From Linnemannia elongata (Eukaryota > Mortierellomycota > Mortierellomycetes > Mortierellales > Mortierellaceae), in the NCBI GenBank assembly GCA_036320915.1, contig JAXBDG010000009.1, positions 1,116,001-1,180,000 on the forward strand: a stretch of DNA of 64,000 bases, in the 5' to 3' direction. Below the pieces are notes generated by a model. That model did not search any database, was not told the origin of the DNA, and worked only from the letters and a program-made list of their open reading frames with translations. The number at the start of each line of letters is the position of its first letter. Positions within the stretch are counted from its first letter, which is position 1. Shown one piece after another: positions 45,705 through 57,140 of the stretch. The position numbers were made by a program, and so were the translations under genes.

Positions 45705-46856
45705 ATGGCATCACCAGCATTGTGGCAGCGTTGCATCGCCGCGTCTGCCTTGGCTTCGACCTCCAGGAATGGTAAATGAATACAATAGCAACCACCAACC
45801 ACCACCCAGCCAGGACAACAGCGACGCTCTTATACAAGCCCTGCTGTGAATACTCAGTAACAAACAAGCAAGAGTGGCAGGAAACCCACCGAGAAACACG
45901 GATCATACCACACAAAGACTTATATCTAACCACTACCATGCACATTGAAACTTGTGAACTCAATAGTCACCAGAACATTCACCACCACCACAGCCGTCGC
46001 CATGGCCCGCCAACGCCCAGGAGCATCAAAGCCCACAGTCGCTCGCGTCCCAGGACTTGACCAACCAGGAACGCTTCACAACCTCTCGGAGATCCACCCC
46101 CTCCTCGACCACTACCCTCGCAAGACCGATCAGGATGGCAACTTGAACCTCGAGACCCCCAAACTCTGGGCCTCTGCCCCACCACTGGACAACATGCTCA
46201 AGAACCAGGCCGACGACGATGTTGACGAGGCTTCGCTCCCCCACGGATTGACCAAGGATGACTTGAAAAAGTTCTTGAAGCGCGCCCTGGTCGTCAAGCG
46301 TACTTCCAACATGACAACTGCAGGAAAGATCCCTAGCATGTACGCGTTGGTCGTTGTCGGAAACGGACAGGGTATTGCGGGATATGGCGAGGGCAAGGAT
46401 GATGAGGTTGCTCGTGCTGTCCGCAAGGCGACCAACAGAGCCATGAGGAACTTGACTGCCTTTGAACGCTATGACGATCGCACCATCTACCACGATATCG
46501 ACCACAAGTTCCACGCCACCAACATCCAATTCCGCTCCCGTCCCCCAGGTAACCCTTCGACTTTATATCTATGCGCGCTGTTTAAATGCACTTAGAGATC
46601 TGGACCTTAACACACGCTTTTTGTTATCCTAATAGGTTTCGGTAACCGTTGCAACCATTACATTCACGAGATTTGTTCGTGCATCGGTATTCTGGATATC
46701 AGCGCCAAGGTCTGGGGCTCGCGCAACCCCATGAACGTCATCAAGGCTACCTTCGAGGCCCTCTCCTTGAAGCAGAAGCTTCCCGAGGATATTGCCCGCG
46801 GTCGTGGCAAGCGTGTCGTCGATGTTCAGCATACTTACTACGGCGCCAACGAGTAA
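45705..46856 (+). CDS. MRPS5: Mitochondrial small-subunit ribosomal protein uS5m
   Basis: Three exons: 45705–45771, 45967–46548 and 46636–46856, phase 1 at both junctions, 289 residues. Residues 1–35 form a likely mitochondrial presequence, split by intron 1 (LWQRCIAASALASTSRN then TRTFTTTTAVAMARQRP). The S5 dsRNA-binding domain follows (KRTSNMTTAGKIPSMYALVV, GKDDEVARAVRKA) and the C-terminal domain has FGNRCNHYIHEICSCIGI and GSRNPMNVIKATFEAL, diagnostic for uS5. Encoded in the nucleus, acts in the mitoribosome at the mRNA entry side. The acceptor at 45966 was chosen because it restores phase. Confidence 0.95.
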
Positions 46857-47397
46857 GAAACTGGATAGTTCACGAAACAGGATAAAACAAACAGGACACT
46901 TCAGTCTCTTCAGGATCATTCAACAACCCTACCCCCATCACTCCCCCTCCCCCCCAACCATGTGTACAATAATTATCGATAGAGAAAAGAAAACGGCTGG
47001 TTTGGAACGATTAAAGCAACCCCTCCCTTCAATTAGCATGAAAAAAAAAGTCGCATCCCATCCTGGTCAGCGGGAGTGAAGTGAGTGAGAAAGCGTATCC
47101 TAACAAATTGGAAGGCGCAAAACTCCGTGTTTTTTTCTGGTTGTTTTGTTTTGTGTTTTTAATTGTCAAAATATTATCGGATGCCCTTTGTGGTGTTTGT
47201 TGGGCTGGATTGGGATACTAAGTCAGATGGTCCGTGTTCAATCCAAGATGGGTCTCCTCGTCTTCCTTCTCCTGTCCATCCCTCTGTCCTGTGGATCGAC
47301 TCTTGGTCGGACAGCATCGCTTTCCTCACAAACATAGCTACAGTCTCAGACTCGCTCCTTAACTCTCCTCACTTTACCCTGCCAGAACTCTGGCTTC
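46857..47397. other. 3' regions of uS5m and the coiled-coil gene
   Basis: No coding frame that I can support; an AT-rich block around 47130–47170. Confidence 0.45.
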
Positions 47398-48813
47398 TCA
47401 AGCAACGAGAGCAGATCCGGCACAGACATCCAACAACTGTACCTTGAGATCCCGGTTCTCGCTCTCCAACGAATCGACATACTCGGACGCCTGTGCATGT
47501 TGCATCCTCAGAGCTTGGAATTTGGCCAACAACTTGGGGTGCTCGACCGCGAAATCATACCCGACACTGTTGACTGTACCAGCAATTGGAGCAGTTTGGA
47601 GGGCATTGAGGTCAGAGTCGCTCTCGACGGAGCTGGGTGAAGTGCTGGAAGACTTGAGGCTGTTGTTTGAGGTGGACTCTGTCATACCACCAGCAGCACG
47701 ACAGGTGGTGCCAGTTGGGACGGATGCTGATTGAGGGGTTGTTGCGGCAATAATGGCTGCCGCCGTGATAGGGACGATGCTCTCCAATGTGGCGCTCTTT
47801 GGCACTGGAGCTACTACAGCGGCGGTCTCGGCCTTGGGAGCGGGGACGGGCTCTGGTGTGAGGGGTCGCTCTAGACGGGCCTTGTCTCGCTCAAGATTCA
47901 AAACTTCTGTGCCTAGACGGTCGACCTTCTCCAACAGCTCCTTGATCTGGGCGTCCTTGCGTGCATTCTCCTCCTCCAGAGCCTTGATCCGGTCTGGATC
48001 AACATTGCTGCTGCTCTCTGCCGTCGTGGTTGTCGGTGCCTCTGCTGTTGCCACTGCTTCTGCTGGTGGTGTCTGATCCTCCTTTGTCGCCTTCTCTTCC
48101 AACACTGCCTCCTCGCCATCCTTCTTTTCCTTTGCCTCCTTCTCCGTGGCATCCTCCTGGATTTTCGCCGCCTGCAACTGAGCTCTCAACTCATCACACT
48201 CCTCCGTCCTTACCCTCACCTCCCTCTCAACCTCCAAAACCCTCTCCCTCAACTCCACAATCTCCCCCTCCTTCGCCTCCTTCTCGCTCTTAATCTCAGC
48301 CCTCTGCGCATGTACCTGTCGATGGGCCAAAATCAACTCCTCCTTCAGTCCTGTCAGGTACCGTTCCAACTCTATAATCTTGGCCCTCAACGTCGAGTTC
48401 TCAATATTCAACTTGGTCGTGTTGCCAATGCTCGGGAACCGGCGCAGACCGCTATTCACGTTATTGTTAATGTGGCGGTGATGGTCATGGGGGTGGTGCT
48501 GCTGCTGCTGGTGGTGGTGCTGGTGGGTGTTGTGGTGGGTCTGGTTATGCGCGGCTGTAGAAGGAGTAGAGTTCACGGAAGAATCGCGTTGATGACTGTG
48601 GTGGTGGTTTACGGTTTGACTCTTGCCGATGACAGAGGTGCGAGGAGAAACGGCGTTTGTGGGAGTCGAGGATCCAGAAGAACTAGTAGCGTTGCTGAGG
48701 AGCGCGCCGATATCCGAGACTGGGGGAGTGGTAGGCTCCCGCTGAGTTCCGGGGACAGGGATCGGTCCAGAGATGGGTTGCATCATCGTCGTCGTAGAAT
48801 CGGTTGCTGGCAT
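47398..48813 (-). CDS. Coiled-coil protein of unknown function
   Basis: A single open frame of 471 residues. The N-terminal 130 residues are Ser/Thr/Pro-rich with a His/Gln tract (HQHHHQQQQHHPHDHH). A long coiled coil spans about 135–230 (NSTLRAKIIELERYL, IVELRERVLEVEREV) and resumes at about 275–315 (RIKALEEENARKDAQIKELL); the C-terminus has another short coil (YVDSLESENRDLKVQLLD). No enzyme motif, signal peptide or membrane span. The start is the first ATG after a T-rich tract. An upstream mini-exon (ATGTCTGTGG at about 49398, donor GTAACAG) spliced to the CAG at codon 2–3 would also stay in frame, so the true 5' end is open. Confidence 0.7.
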   Translation of the reverse strand: MPATDSTTTMMQPISGPIPVPGTQREPTTPPVSDIGALLSNATSSSGSSTPTNAVSPRTSVIGKSQTVNHHHSHQRDSSVNSTPSTAAHNQTHHNTHQHHHQQQQHHPHDHHRHINNNVNSGLRRFPSIGNTTKLNIENSTLRAKIIELERYLTGLKEELILAHRQVHAQRAEIKSEKEAKEGEIVELRERVLEVEREVRVRTEECDELRAQLQAAKIQEDATEKEAKEKKDGEEAVLEEKATKEDQTPPAEAVATAEAPTTTTAESSSNVDPDRIKALEEENARKDAQIKELLEKVDRLGTEVLNLERDKARLERPLTPEPVPAPKAETAAVVAPVPKSATLESIVPITAAAIIAATTPQSASVPTGTTCRAAGGMTESTSNNSLKSSSTSPSSVESDSDLNALQTAPIAGTVNSVGYDFAVEHPKLLAKFQALRMQHAQASEYVDSLESENRDLKVQLLDVCAGSALVA

Positions 48814-50878
48814 TCAAGAGTAGTAACAGATATCAAGTGTGGTTTGTAGTGAGGAAAAAAAAAAAAAAGAAGAGGAGGAAAAGTGTGAAAGAAAGGTCGA
48901 GTAGGTGAAAGGGACAAGGTAGAGGAAATATAGACAATTGAAGAAAGAGCGACGAGTAGTTACTCTATGTGGTTGAGGGAGAGCAAGAAGAGAGGTGAAG
49001 AAGAGAGCGTGGAGCAATAACTGATGCGCGTGGCGATTAACTGCGAAAAGAAAAGAAAAAAAAATGAAAAGGCAGCAAATTAGTTGAGCTAGGAGAGGAT
49101 GGGATATCGACAGAAGAGGATTGTGAGTGAAAGGCAACGGTTGACGGGGATAGAGAGCGAACGAAAGAAAGAACGAAGGAAGGAGGGAGAGAAAATTGTA
49201 AAGAAAAAGAGGAAAGGTTGAGCAGGAGAGAAGGCAAAAAAAAGAAAGAAAAGTGAGAGGAAGAGAAAGAGAGGAAATATGAACAAAAACGCGACAAATG
49301 GATGAAAAAAGGGTTCCTAAAGGGATCAGAAAGTACACCGGAGACAAGGAAACTCAACAAAGGCACAAGGTTTACCTTGAACCTGTTACCCACAGACATA
49401 TCTGAAAAAGAGTGTTAATGCACCTTGTTTGTTGTTTTATTGTTAAATTGTTAATGTTAATTGTTGGTTCAGTTCAGACAAGGAGACAGCAGGGAAGAGA
49501 GGTGAGGTCAATCAAATAAGCCCTTGCAGGGTCAGTCAGCATTTCTAGGACAGACAAGATGGAAGGAGGGAGGGATGGAAAGAGTGGGGAAACTGGTACT
49601 AATTGGATGTACGAAGCAGCAGAAGGCGGGGCAAAGAAGGAAGAAAAAAAGGAACACTAATAGGAGGAAAATGCCAATGGTCGGTGGTAATGAAGGGACA
49701 ATGCGTAAAAATGACTTCGTTTCCTTTTTTTTCCTCTTTTCTAGGAGTTGCATTGCAACCCTTTTTTTCCGTCCCTTCACAGAAGCTAAAAAGGCGAGAA
49801 AGCAAGGAGTGTGTATGAAATGGGCTCGACAAGGAGTCATTTTCATCCCTTTCCTAGCGGGTCGGTCTGGCGAAAGAGGATGAGAGCCGCACTCATTACA
49901 CCAAAGGGAGGGTAAGTCCAGTAGGTCAAAAAAAAGGGGGGAGAGGAGGAGGTGGACGACGAACAAGGAAAACGAAGAAGAAGAGAAGGCGCACTCGGAG
50001 AGCGGAGAGACCTTGACCTTTCACCTCCTCCCTACTCTCACTCTCTCAACACGTTATGTTGTTTAAGAGCAATTGGAGCGAACAACGCCAGCAACGATGA
50101 CACCGTCGTTTGGTTCTCCTCTCTTCCTCCTCTTGCTCTCTTCCCCTCGGTGAGTTGAAGCTTGGAGTGAAAGGGATGGTTGCCTCCCCTCAAAACGCAA
50201 GTACAAAAAAGTACAAAATGTGCATACGAAGGGGAAGGAAAGGCACGACGACGTACTACACGACGGTGTGAATCGAATAGAAGCGAAGCGAGCAGAAAAA
50301 AAAAACAGGGATCATAAGCTGTTTTGAAAAACGAAAACGAACCATTGAGCCTAGACCTCTCTATCATTCTTTATTTACTCGTTGTCAGTCCTCCTACTCT
50401 TTAGTGGTCAGCTTCGCTTTGCCTTGTTTTATTGAAAGTTTTTGCTACCTGCCCATCCTTTCAAGTGAGTGATGATTGTCCTTTGACCTATTGTGAAGTC
50501 GATTATTTTGCTTGGTTCAATTTTTTTTTTACTCGTTCCTCTTTGGCAATCACAAATGCAGCCACAGTAAGAGCACAATGTCTGTAGCAACATGTCTCTT
50601 CATCCATCCTATGCAGATGAAAATCAATAGAAAGATTTCGACGATCATGGACGTAAAAGAAGCAAGAATAAAAAAAAAACAAAGTAAACAGTAAGAGGCC
50701 CACACAGTTTCTCCTTCGAATGTGCTTATTTTTTAGAGTTGGCTTTGTATTTTAATTACGTGTTTGTTTTTGCGAAGGGGTGAAAGGGGTTCATTAGTAT
50801 CCAGCCTGGTTTCGTTAGTCAGGAGGGACATGGTATCATTAAAGTAGCCAACCAATTTGACCTTGTACTCAACAAAGA
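48814..50878. other. Long intergenic region
   Basis: About 2 kb. The first 600 bp are A/G-rich (pyrimidine-rich on the minus strand) and fit a long 5' leader or leader intron of the coiled-coil gene. The remainder (49400–50878) contains only short low-complexity frames; I see no gene, RNA gene or mobile element. Confidence 0.5.
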
Positions 50879-53353
50879 TTACGACACGAATCGCATGTCA
50901 ATGAGGTCAGCACGCGCCACTTCCTCCTCCAAAACCTCAACTCCACCACCACCCCGTCTCTGGCTCCGGTTACGTTTCGCCTCCAAGATCTCCTCCCTCC
51001 TCGCCATCCCCTCACGATACCTCACCATCGCCCTCTCCAACTGCAGATTCCAACTCTCATGCAGATGCGCGGAATCCGTAAACGCATAGATATTATTATC
51101 CATATTGCTGGCGAGATCTTCCTCTGTCGCGTTGGTCATGTCGATTCCTTTGGGAGAGATGACAAGGGCGAAGCCGTTACTACCGACGTCGACTTTGTCG
51201 TAGTCGGGTGGTTGGACGGATAGAACGTGTGCTAGTGAGATTGTTGTGATTGGATCTCGTTTCTATTTTATTTTTTTTTTGTTTGGAGAAAATAATGGTG
51301 TATGTGGTCGTTAATATCATTCTTTCGTCAAAGAGAAAAGAGACAGGATACAATGCAAAGAGAGAGAAAGGCGTGTGCTTACTGTTTGGTACTCGACATC
51401 ATAGAGTTTGACGGCGTTTCCTTGAAGTACCGCCCAGTACCGCTTCCATGCCTTCGTTGAACGAAAAGCCAAGAAAAAAAAAAGACGACGGTTAATGGTT
51501 TATATCAAGAACAGTTAAAAATGCAATCAATCATAGTAACAAACAAGCATGCACGAGGAAAAAAAGGAAAGTAATCACTTACAGCCATGCGAAGACCACG
51601 GGTCATGACAGTCAAATGTCCCTCAAATAAGACCTCACTCTCCCAAGACCGATCGTCAACCGGTTCTTCCAATACATGTACTCCAATCATGACCACAATC
51701 TCGCAATCAATTTTCTCTTTACCCTGGGCCTTGATCGCTGCCGCAGAAGCCAGGGGCTGTTGACTTCCGTCCATCATATGGATCGTCCTGCGCAACTTGT
51801 AGGTGCGGACGGATTTCTCCAAGGGCTCAAGTGCGAGGGGGAGGTGGAGGTATCCTAGATTGACGGATTGGGTGTTGGAGAACCCGGCCATCGTTCCGAA
51901 TTTGGTTGCGATGGGTGTTCCTGTCACCTCGATCTCTAGTTGGAACGCTTCTTCCACATCGCTAGGTAGATAAGGTGGAATTGGTAGTTGCATTAGTTCA
52001 AGTGCAGCGTGAACAATTGGGATGGATTGGTGGCGCATTTCGGAATTGACTCTCGTATCTCTAATACTGTCAAGCTGTAAATAAAGCACTTACAAGAGGA
52101 AGACTTCGTTCATGGTGGCTGTATTGCCAGGGTTGTCCTTGAAGGACCGCGCAGGGTGAGATGTACGCTCCACATTGCCTATGCGCAGGTTGCATTCAAT
52201 GTCGAACAACTTGGATGTAGCTCGGTTGGTGACCTGCATCACTATTGAGACATTGTGGAAGCATCATAGACGCAGGTTAGAAGAGTTCATTAGTGTACGC
52301 GCAGACAAGAAGGCATGGGCTACGAGAGATGGGATGTAGGAGGGAAGGTAAACCAACTTACGCTTGACGAGAGCCAGGCCGGTTGCTTCATTAGGGTTGT
52401 AGTATCCTGTCTTCAAGAAACTATTATGTTCAAACAGACATGAAGGTTAATGATTTTGCTCTGGTGGCAAGGGAAAAAAAAACTCGCGTCGCGTCGATAA
52501 CCAATCAAAATGGATCTCAAAAAAAGAAAAAAATGCTCGCGAAGACTTACTCTCGTCCGGGGGCAACAAGGTCAGCAGAACTCTGGCGCCCATCACCAGG
52601 CGAAGGGACGACCACATCCCAAGCGCGCTCAGATTTCAAAACATCTCCTCCCAACTGACCAGGTCCAGGTCCAGCACCAGTGAGCAATGGCTGGTTAGGA
52701 CACTCCCGCACCCAGTTCTGGCGTTCAGGTGAGAATTGGTCCAAAGTCGCGACAGAGGGTGGACAGTGCACCAACGCAGGCTCCTCCTGTTTCGGATAAA
52801 TTCGCATGCTCCCATTAAACGCACCAGGGCTAAGAGGGGACCTCAGGAAACTACTGGCCTTTGTCAATTTGTGCTGGTGTTGTTGCTGTTGCTGGTGAAA
52901 GAACTGATGATGCCCCCCTCCTCCTTGCTGTTGTAGTTGCTGTTGTTGATTGAGCCCGACATACCCAGCAGCGCTCCCGTTAGACGACGTGAAGGAAGGG
53001 TTCTCGTCCAGCGAGCCCTTACTAAGCGTCGAAAGCGAAAAGTTGTGAAGCGAAACCGAATCCGACGTCAACGAAGAATAAGGCGAGACTTGCCCTCCAC
53101 TCAAGTCCCTTCTCAGGTCGGTCGTAGTCAAGCCAGAGAGTCCTATGGGCTTTTTACTGCTGTGGTGATGAGGAGGATGGTGGTGGTGGGGCTGGTGAGG
53201 GTGGCTAGAAAAGTTGTTGTTGCTGTGGGTGAACAAGTCGCCGTTGCCGCCGACCATGGAAGATTTTTTGGTCTTTTTGTTGATGTAGTTGACCGGGATC
53301 ACCAATGCCTCCTGTAGGTCCTTGCTGAATCGTTTGAAGGCGTCGTTTTGCAT
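50879..53353 (-). CDS. Anillin/Bud4-like protein with C2-like and PH domains
   Basis: Six exons: 53353–52551, 52420–52362, 52241–52094, 51961–51583, 51451–51383 and 51262–50879; phases 2, 1, 2, 0 and 0, 613 residues. The first 265 residues are disordered with His and Gln tracts. Then comes a beta-rich region (ATSKLFDIECNLRIGNVERT, FQLEIEVTGTPIATKFG) resembling the anillin-homology part of fungal Bud4/Mid-type proteins, and a C-terminal PH domain at about 445–560 (FEGHLTVMTRGLRMA, AWKRYWAVLQGNAVKLYD, ISLAHVLSV). The end is a charged helix. Such proteins tie septins or the cytokinetic ring to the plasma membrane; that role is inferred from the architecture. In intron 3 a closer acceptor would leave a 19-bp intron and was rejected. 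Confidence 0.75.
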
Positions 53354-54901
53354 GTCTGTAGTCGTTTTTTTTGTTGGTTATTGGCTGGAGAAGTTGTTCC
53401 TTTGAGTGGATGTGGAGAGTACTCTGTTTTTGGGTTGGAGTTAAGTTGTGAAGCTGTAAAAGGGAGCTTGTGTTTGTGAACAAAGGGAAGTAGTTTGATT
53501 GAACCTTTTGATGGGAGGGGTATGGGTATGTGGCACTAAATAAAGGAGGGTGGGTATGAAGGCATGGACAGGGGAAGAAGGAGTGAGAAGAGGGGGTCCA
53601 AAAGCCAGTAGAGTGAAATATGTGGGGTATTCGATCCCTTTTATGATTCACGCGACACTCAGACACGATAGAATTGAGTGCGAATTGTGAAGAAGAAGGT
53701 GAAGGAAGGGAGAAGAAGGAAAGGATAGATGGAAAGGGAAACAAGGAGAAGAGAAAAAGAAAGAAGGAATGAGCGTCAATAAAGGAGGGGAAAAGTATCC
53801 ACGATTGCTGACGGAAGTTAAAAACGATAGAGAAAAAGAATCGAATGCGGTTACGAGTGAGTGGATTGTGCAGTGGGTCTATTCTTCCTCTCTACTCCAT
53901 CTCGTTGTCGTTTTTCTCCAACAGGCCAACAGTCCAGATGCATGGATGCATGTATGTAGAGTCGTTTCCCTTCCTTCCTTGGTCCTTTGTTCTTCCTTTG
54001 TCGGTTGTTATTCGATAGTCGATTCTAATCCATCCTCACAAAACGGCATCTGTAATGCAAGACAATGGCGGCAGCAACAAAATGACATACCAAGAAGTGG
54101 AAGGTTCGCAATTGACGATGCAAAAGAACCATCCCATGCAGAAAAAAAACGATACTATCAAACCTTCATCCAGGCACGAAAGCAGAGCCATTGAAGAGGC
54201 TCACAGAACATAGCGATGCATTTTGCGCTCTGGCGAGCGCGGGTATGGTCAACGTAAAAAGGATAATAAAATTGTCAGTTGGACCATGAACAGGATGAGA
54301 GGCAAATAAGAATAGTAGAAAAGGGATGTGAATCTACAACCATCAACAGACATAGGACAATCTACCGTTACCATCGCATGGTCAATGCTAACAGCACGGA
54401 GTAGCAAAAAAAAAAAAAAAAAAAAGAAACACAAAAACGACACAAACAACACTAAAAAAACGCAATGGCATACATAAGCCATACTTTTCATACTGTGAAT
54501 GGAACAAAGCACGACGATCATGGTGGATTGTCGCTTCCAGCCTTTTTTTTTTTTTTTTTTGCTTCTCTTTTCTCTTCTTCCATGACGTTTTCCCCAGACT
54601 TGGCACAGATCAGAAACATGACCATCAAAGTAAAAAATACTGAGCATTCCAATACGCCGTGAGGCGATCGTTGCTAACCAGAACACTAAAAGCCTCTCCA
54701 CATTGTTAGTCTGAGACTGGAGCCTGATCAACGTTCTCCAGTTTAAGAGATTCTATTCGTTTCTACATTACTTTGTACAAGTTTATGCATGAGAGAAAAA
54801 AAAAAGGGATCGCTGGATGGACGCTTGATCAGAGTTTGGTTTCCTGTCGTCCAAGACCGTCTAGATAGACATTATGTAAGACGCGGTAGGGAGGGAGAAA
54901 G
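53354..54901. other. Intergenic region upstream of the anillin-like gene
   Basis: Purine-rich leader sequence near 53354–53770, then mixed sequence with poly-A (about 54405–54424) and poly-T (about 54542–54560) runs. A 141-residue plus frame at 53769–54194 has no recognisable features and is not called. Confidence 0.45.
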
Positions 54902-56757
54902 TCAGTACCTTTGCCCTGAACACGGCAATTGCGCGTAAAGCATAATAGAAACGAGAGTCAACATACCTGAGAACCGAGGTCGTAATGGTCCACTGGTACT
55001 CAACGGCCTTCCTCCGCCAGATCCGCCCCCTCCTCCACCACCAGCGCTATTGCTTCCTCCTTTCATGGCCTGCTGCATATTTGCATTCCCGCCTGCAGGT
55101 GATCCAGGCGGTGGGGGTCCCGGTGGATGGTGTCGGTTGTTCTGCTGCTCCAACAGTAGATAGTGCATCTGCATCCGGAGTCCATGACAGACTGCTCGCA
55201 AACTCTGAACCTCTTCCTGAAGTCTCATACTCTCTGTCATAATGGCCATATTCTGCTTGAGTTCCAGCGACGCCAGCCCCGCTGTCAAAGTCTCGAGTTC
55301 AGATCTGATCCGCTCGTTCTCTGAGATGAGCAATTCCTGGGTATCCACAACACTGCCTCGTACTCCTGGTCCTCCTCCGCCTGCTCCCCCATTAGAAATC
55401 ATCGACTCTGCTCCAATGCTGTTGTTCCTCCGCTCCATAGCTAAAGCCGCGCGCATGTCGACTTCATGATCGCCACCTTCGCCAGCACCTTCGTCATAAG
55501 AGTCGTTCCTGTACAATTGCTGTTGTGGGGAGTATTGGTAGTTGGGAGAGCCCATACCCATGTATCCAAGCATGGACTGACCAAACCCTCCTCCTCCACC
55601 TCCTCCTATCTGCTGTTCCTGGTGACTGAACAGCTGAACAGATTCTGAGAGCTGTCCTACTTGGTCCCGAAGTTGTTGGACTTGAGGTTTCATGTCGTGA
55701 AAGAGGCCTCTGAGCTGTTGGTTCTCTTGCTCAAGCGCCTCCATCCTTGACTTTGAAAGCTCCAAGAATCCACGGATCGCCTCATAGGGACACTGGGGGA
55801 TATGAATGGCGTCCAGATCGAAGCGGGGGCCTTTCCAAGGACATCCGAATTCCGAAAGTGAGCAAGGGATGATCTGTCGTGGACACTCCTTGATATGATC
55901 CATATGTCGCAGCCGCGTCCGTGTCGTATCGCAATGCGGGCAAGTAACACTCTCCGCTGGACATGTCTTGTGGTGCTCCTATTATCATGTTGGTTTGAAG
56001 GAAGTGGTGGTCAGCAGAAGGAATATGTCATTCAAATTAAATTGTCAGACATGAATAAGCACAATTACCGAAAGCTGAGACTTTTGGACTTTTGCATGAC
56101 ACATCAAACAATCAACCCGCTTATATGGACAACTCTCCATATGCTCTGACAGATCCTTCTTCAGCAGCTTCTTCCGACACTCCTCCACCCGACACAGCGT
56201 CCCGATATACACACAGTCATCCTTCAAATGTTTTCCTAGCTGGATCCGTTGACAGGTATGGTTGCAGCCGAGGGCCTTGTGTGGGCAGTAGACAGGTAGC
56301 TCGTCGCAGAGTCGGGAGAGGGCGATTACTTCGTAAAGTAAAGAGGGGTCGATGAGGGTTCGACAGAGTGGGCAGCCGGGGTTGACTTCTAGAGCTTGCA
56401 GTATGCAGTCTTTACAGAACGTGTGCCTGAAGTGTAGGAGGTGGAAAAAGTTGAAATTGTATGGAGTCAGCACCAAAGGTGTCATCCGTCATGGTGTTAA
56501 CACTTTGCCGTAGAATGAGCATTTTGCATTCGGTTCTCCCTTGCGTCAATGAATTACCCGCAGGGGACGCTGACGGGTTGGGTAAAGTACTCGCAGCAGA
56601 CGGAGCACTGGAGACTGGTCTGGGTCGGTTCGAGATACTGGAGACTGCGGGGGTCGTAGAGTGGTTCGTCAGGGATAGTGGCTTCTTTCCTTTCCCCATT
56701 AGTGTTGGTGCTGGATGTAGTCCTTGTGAGGGTGTCCCTTGTCTGTTCTGCAGCCAT
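54902..56757 (-). CDS. RING and TRAF-type zinc-finger protein (putative E3 ligase)
   Basis: Four exons: 56757–56558, 56426–56069, 55978–54967 and 54915–54902; phases 2, 0 and 1, 527 residues. The C3HC4 RING is split by intron 1: LQCSVCCEYFTQPVSVPCG then HTFCKDC and NPGCPLCRTLID. TRAF-type zinc fingers follow (about 105–215: CPHKALGCNHTCQRIQLGKH, CPYKRVDCLMCHAKVQ, CPAESVTCPHCDTTRTR). Then a coiled coil (MEALEQENQQLRGLF), Gly/Gln-rich linkers, a second coil, and a Gly/Pro tail. No MATH domain is present, so it is TRAF-like rather than a true TRAF. RING–TRAF-zf proteins usually act as ubiquitin ligases. The last intron (54916–54966) is 51 bp without a stop, so retention would also be in frame. 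Confidence 0.85.
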
Positions 56758-57140
56758 GGTCTATGTGCATTAGTTGTCGTGGGGTGTGAATGAATGAGTG
56801 AGAAAGAAGAAGAGGACAGTAGAAAGAAAAAGTACGTGGGCCTCGACACCCGCCCGCCCATGCATGAATTCATCAACAGTCACTACGAGCTGGACGGGTG
56901 GGTGTCTTAGTCACTTTTTTTTCATCTTTTTTCACGCGCTGCTTCTGGTTCGTATTGAAGAGTGATATTTACAAGTTTTTTGTAGAGTTTTTATTCATGT
57001 GTGAATGGATGCGTGTATGTATGCATGCTTGCCCGAAGCTTCAAAAAAGTGACAAAAAAGAAAAGGGTAACAAAGAGGATCATGTAAACGTCGTGTATCT
57101 CTCTTGATTTTTCAGACTGCCTTGCCCGACAACGAACTCT
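56758..57140. other. Between the RING/TRAF-zf start and PEX11 3' end
   Basis: GT/T-rich sequence without a supported gene; contains the upstream region of the RING gene and the PEX11 3' end. Confidence 0.4.

Noticed and set aside
51962..52093. A 19-bp intron ending at the nearest TTTACAG in the anillin-like gene
   Set aside because: Too short for spliceosomal removal; a longer intron to CTACCTAG restores FLFDVEEAFQLEIEV in phase.
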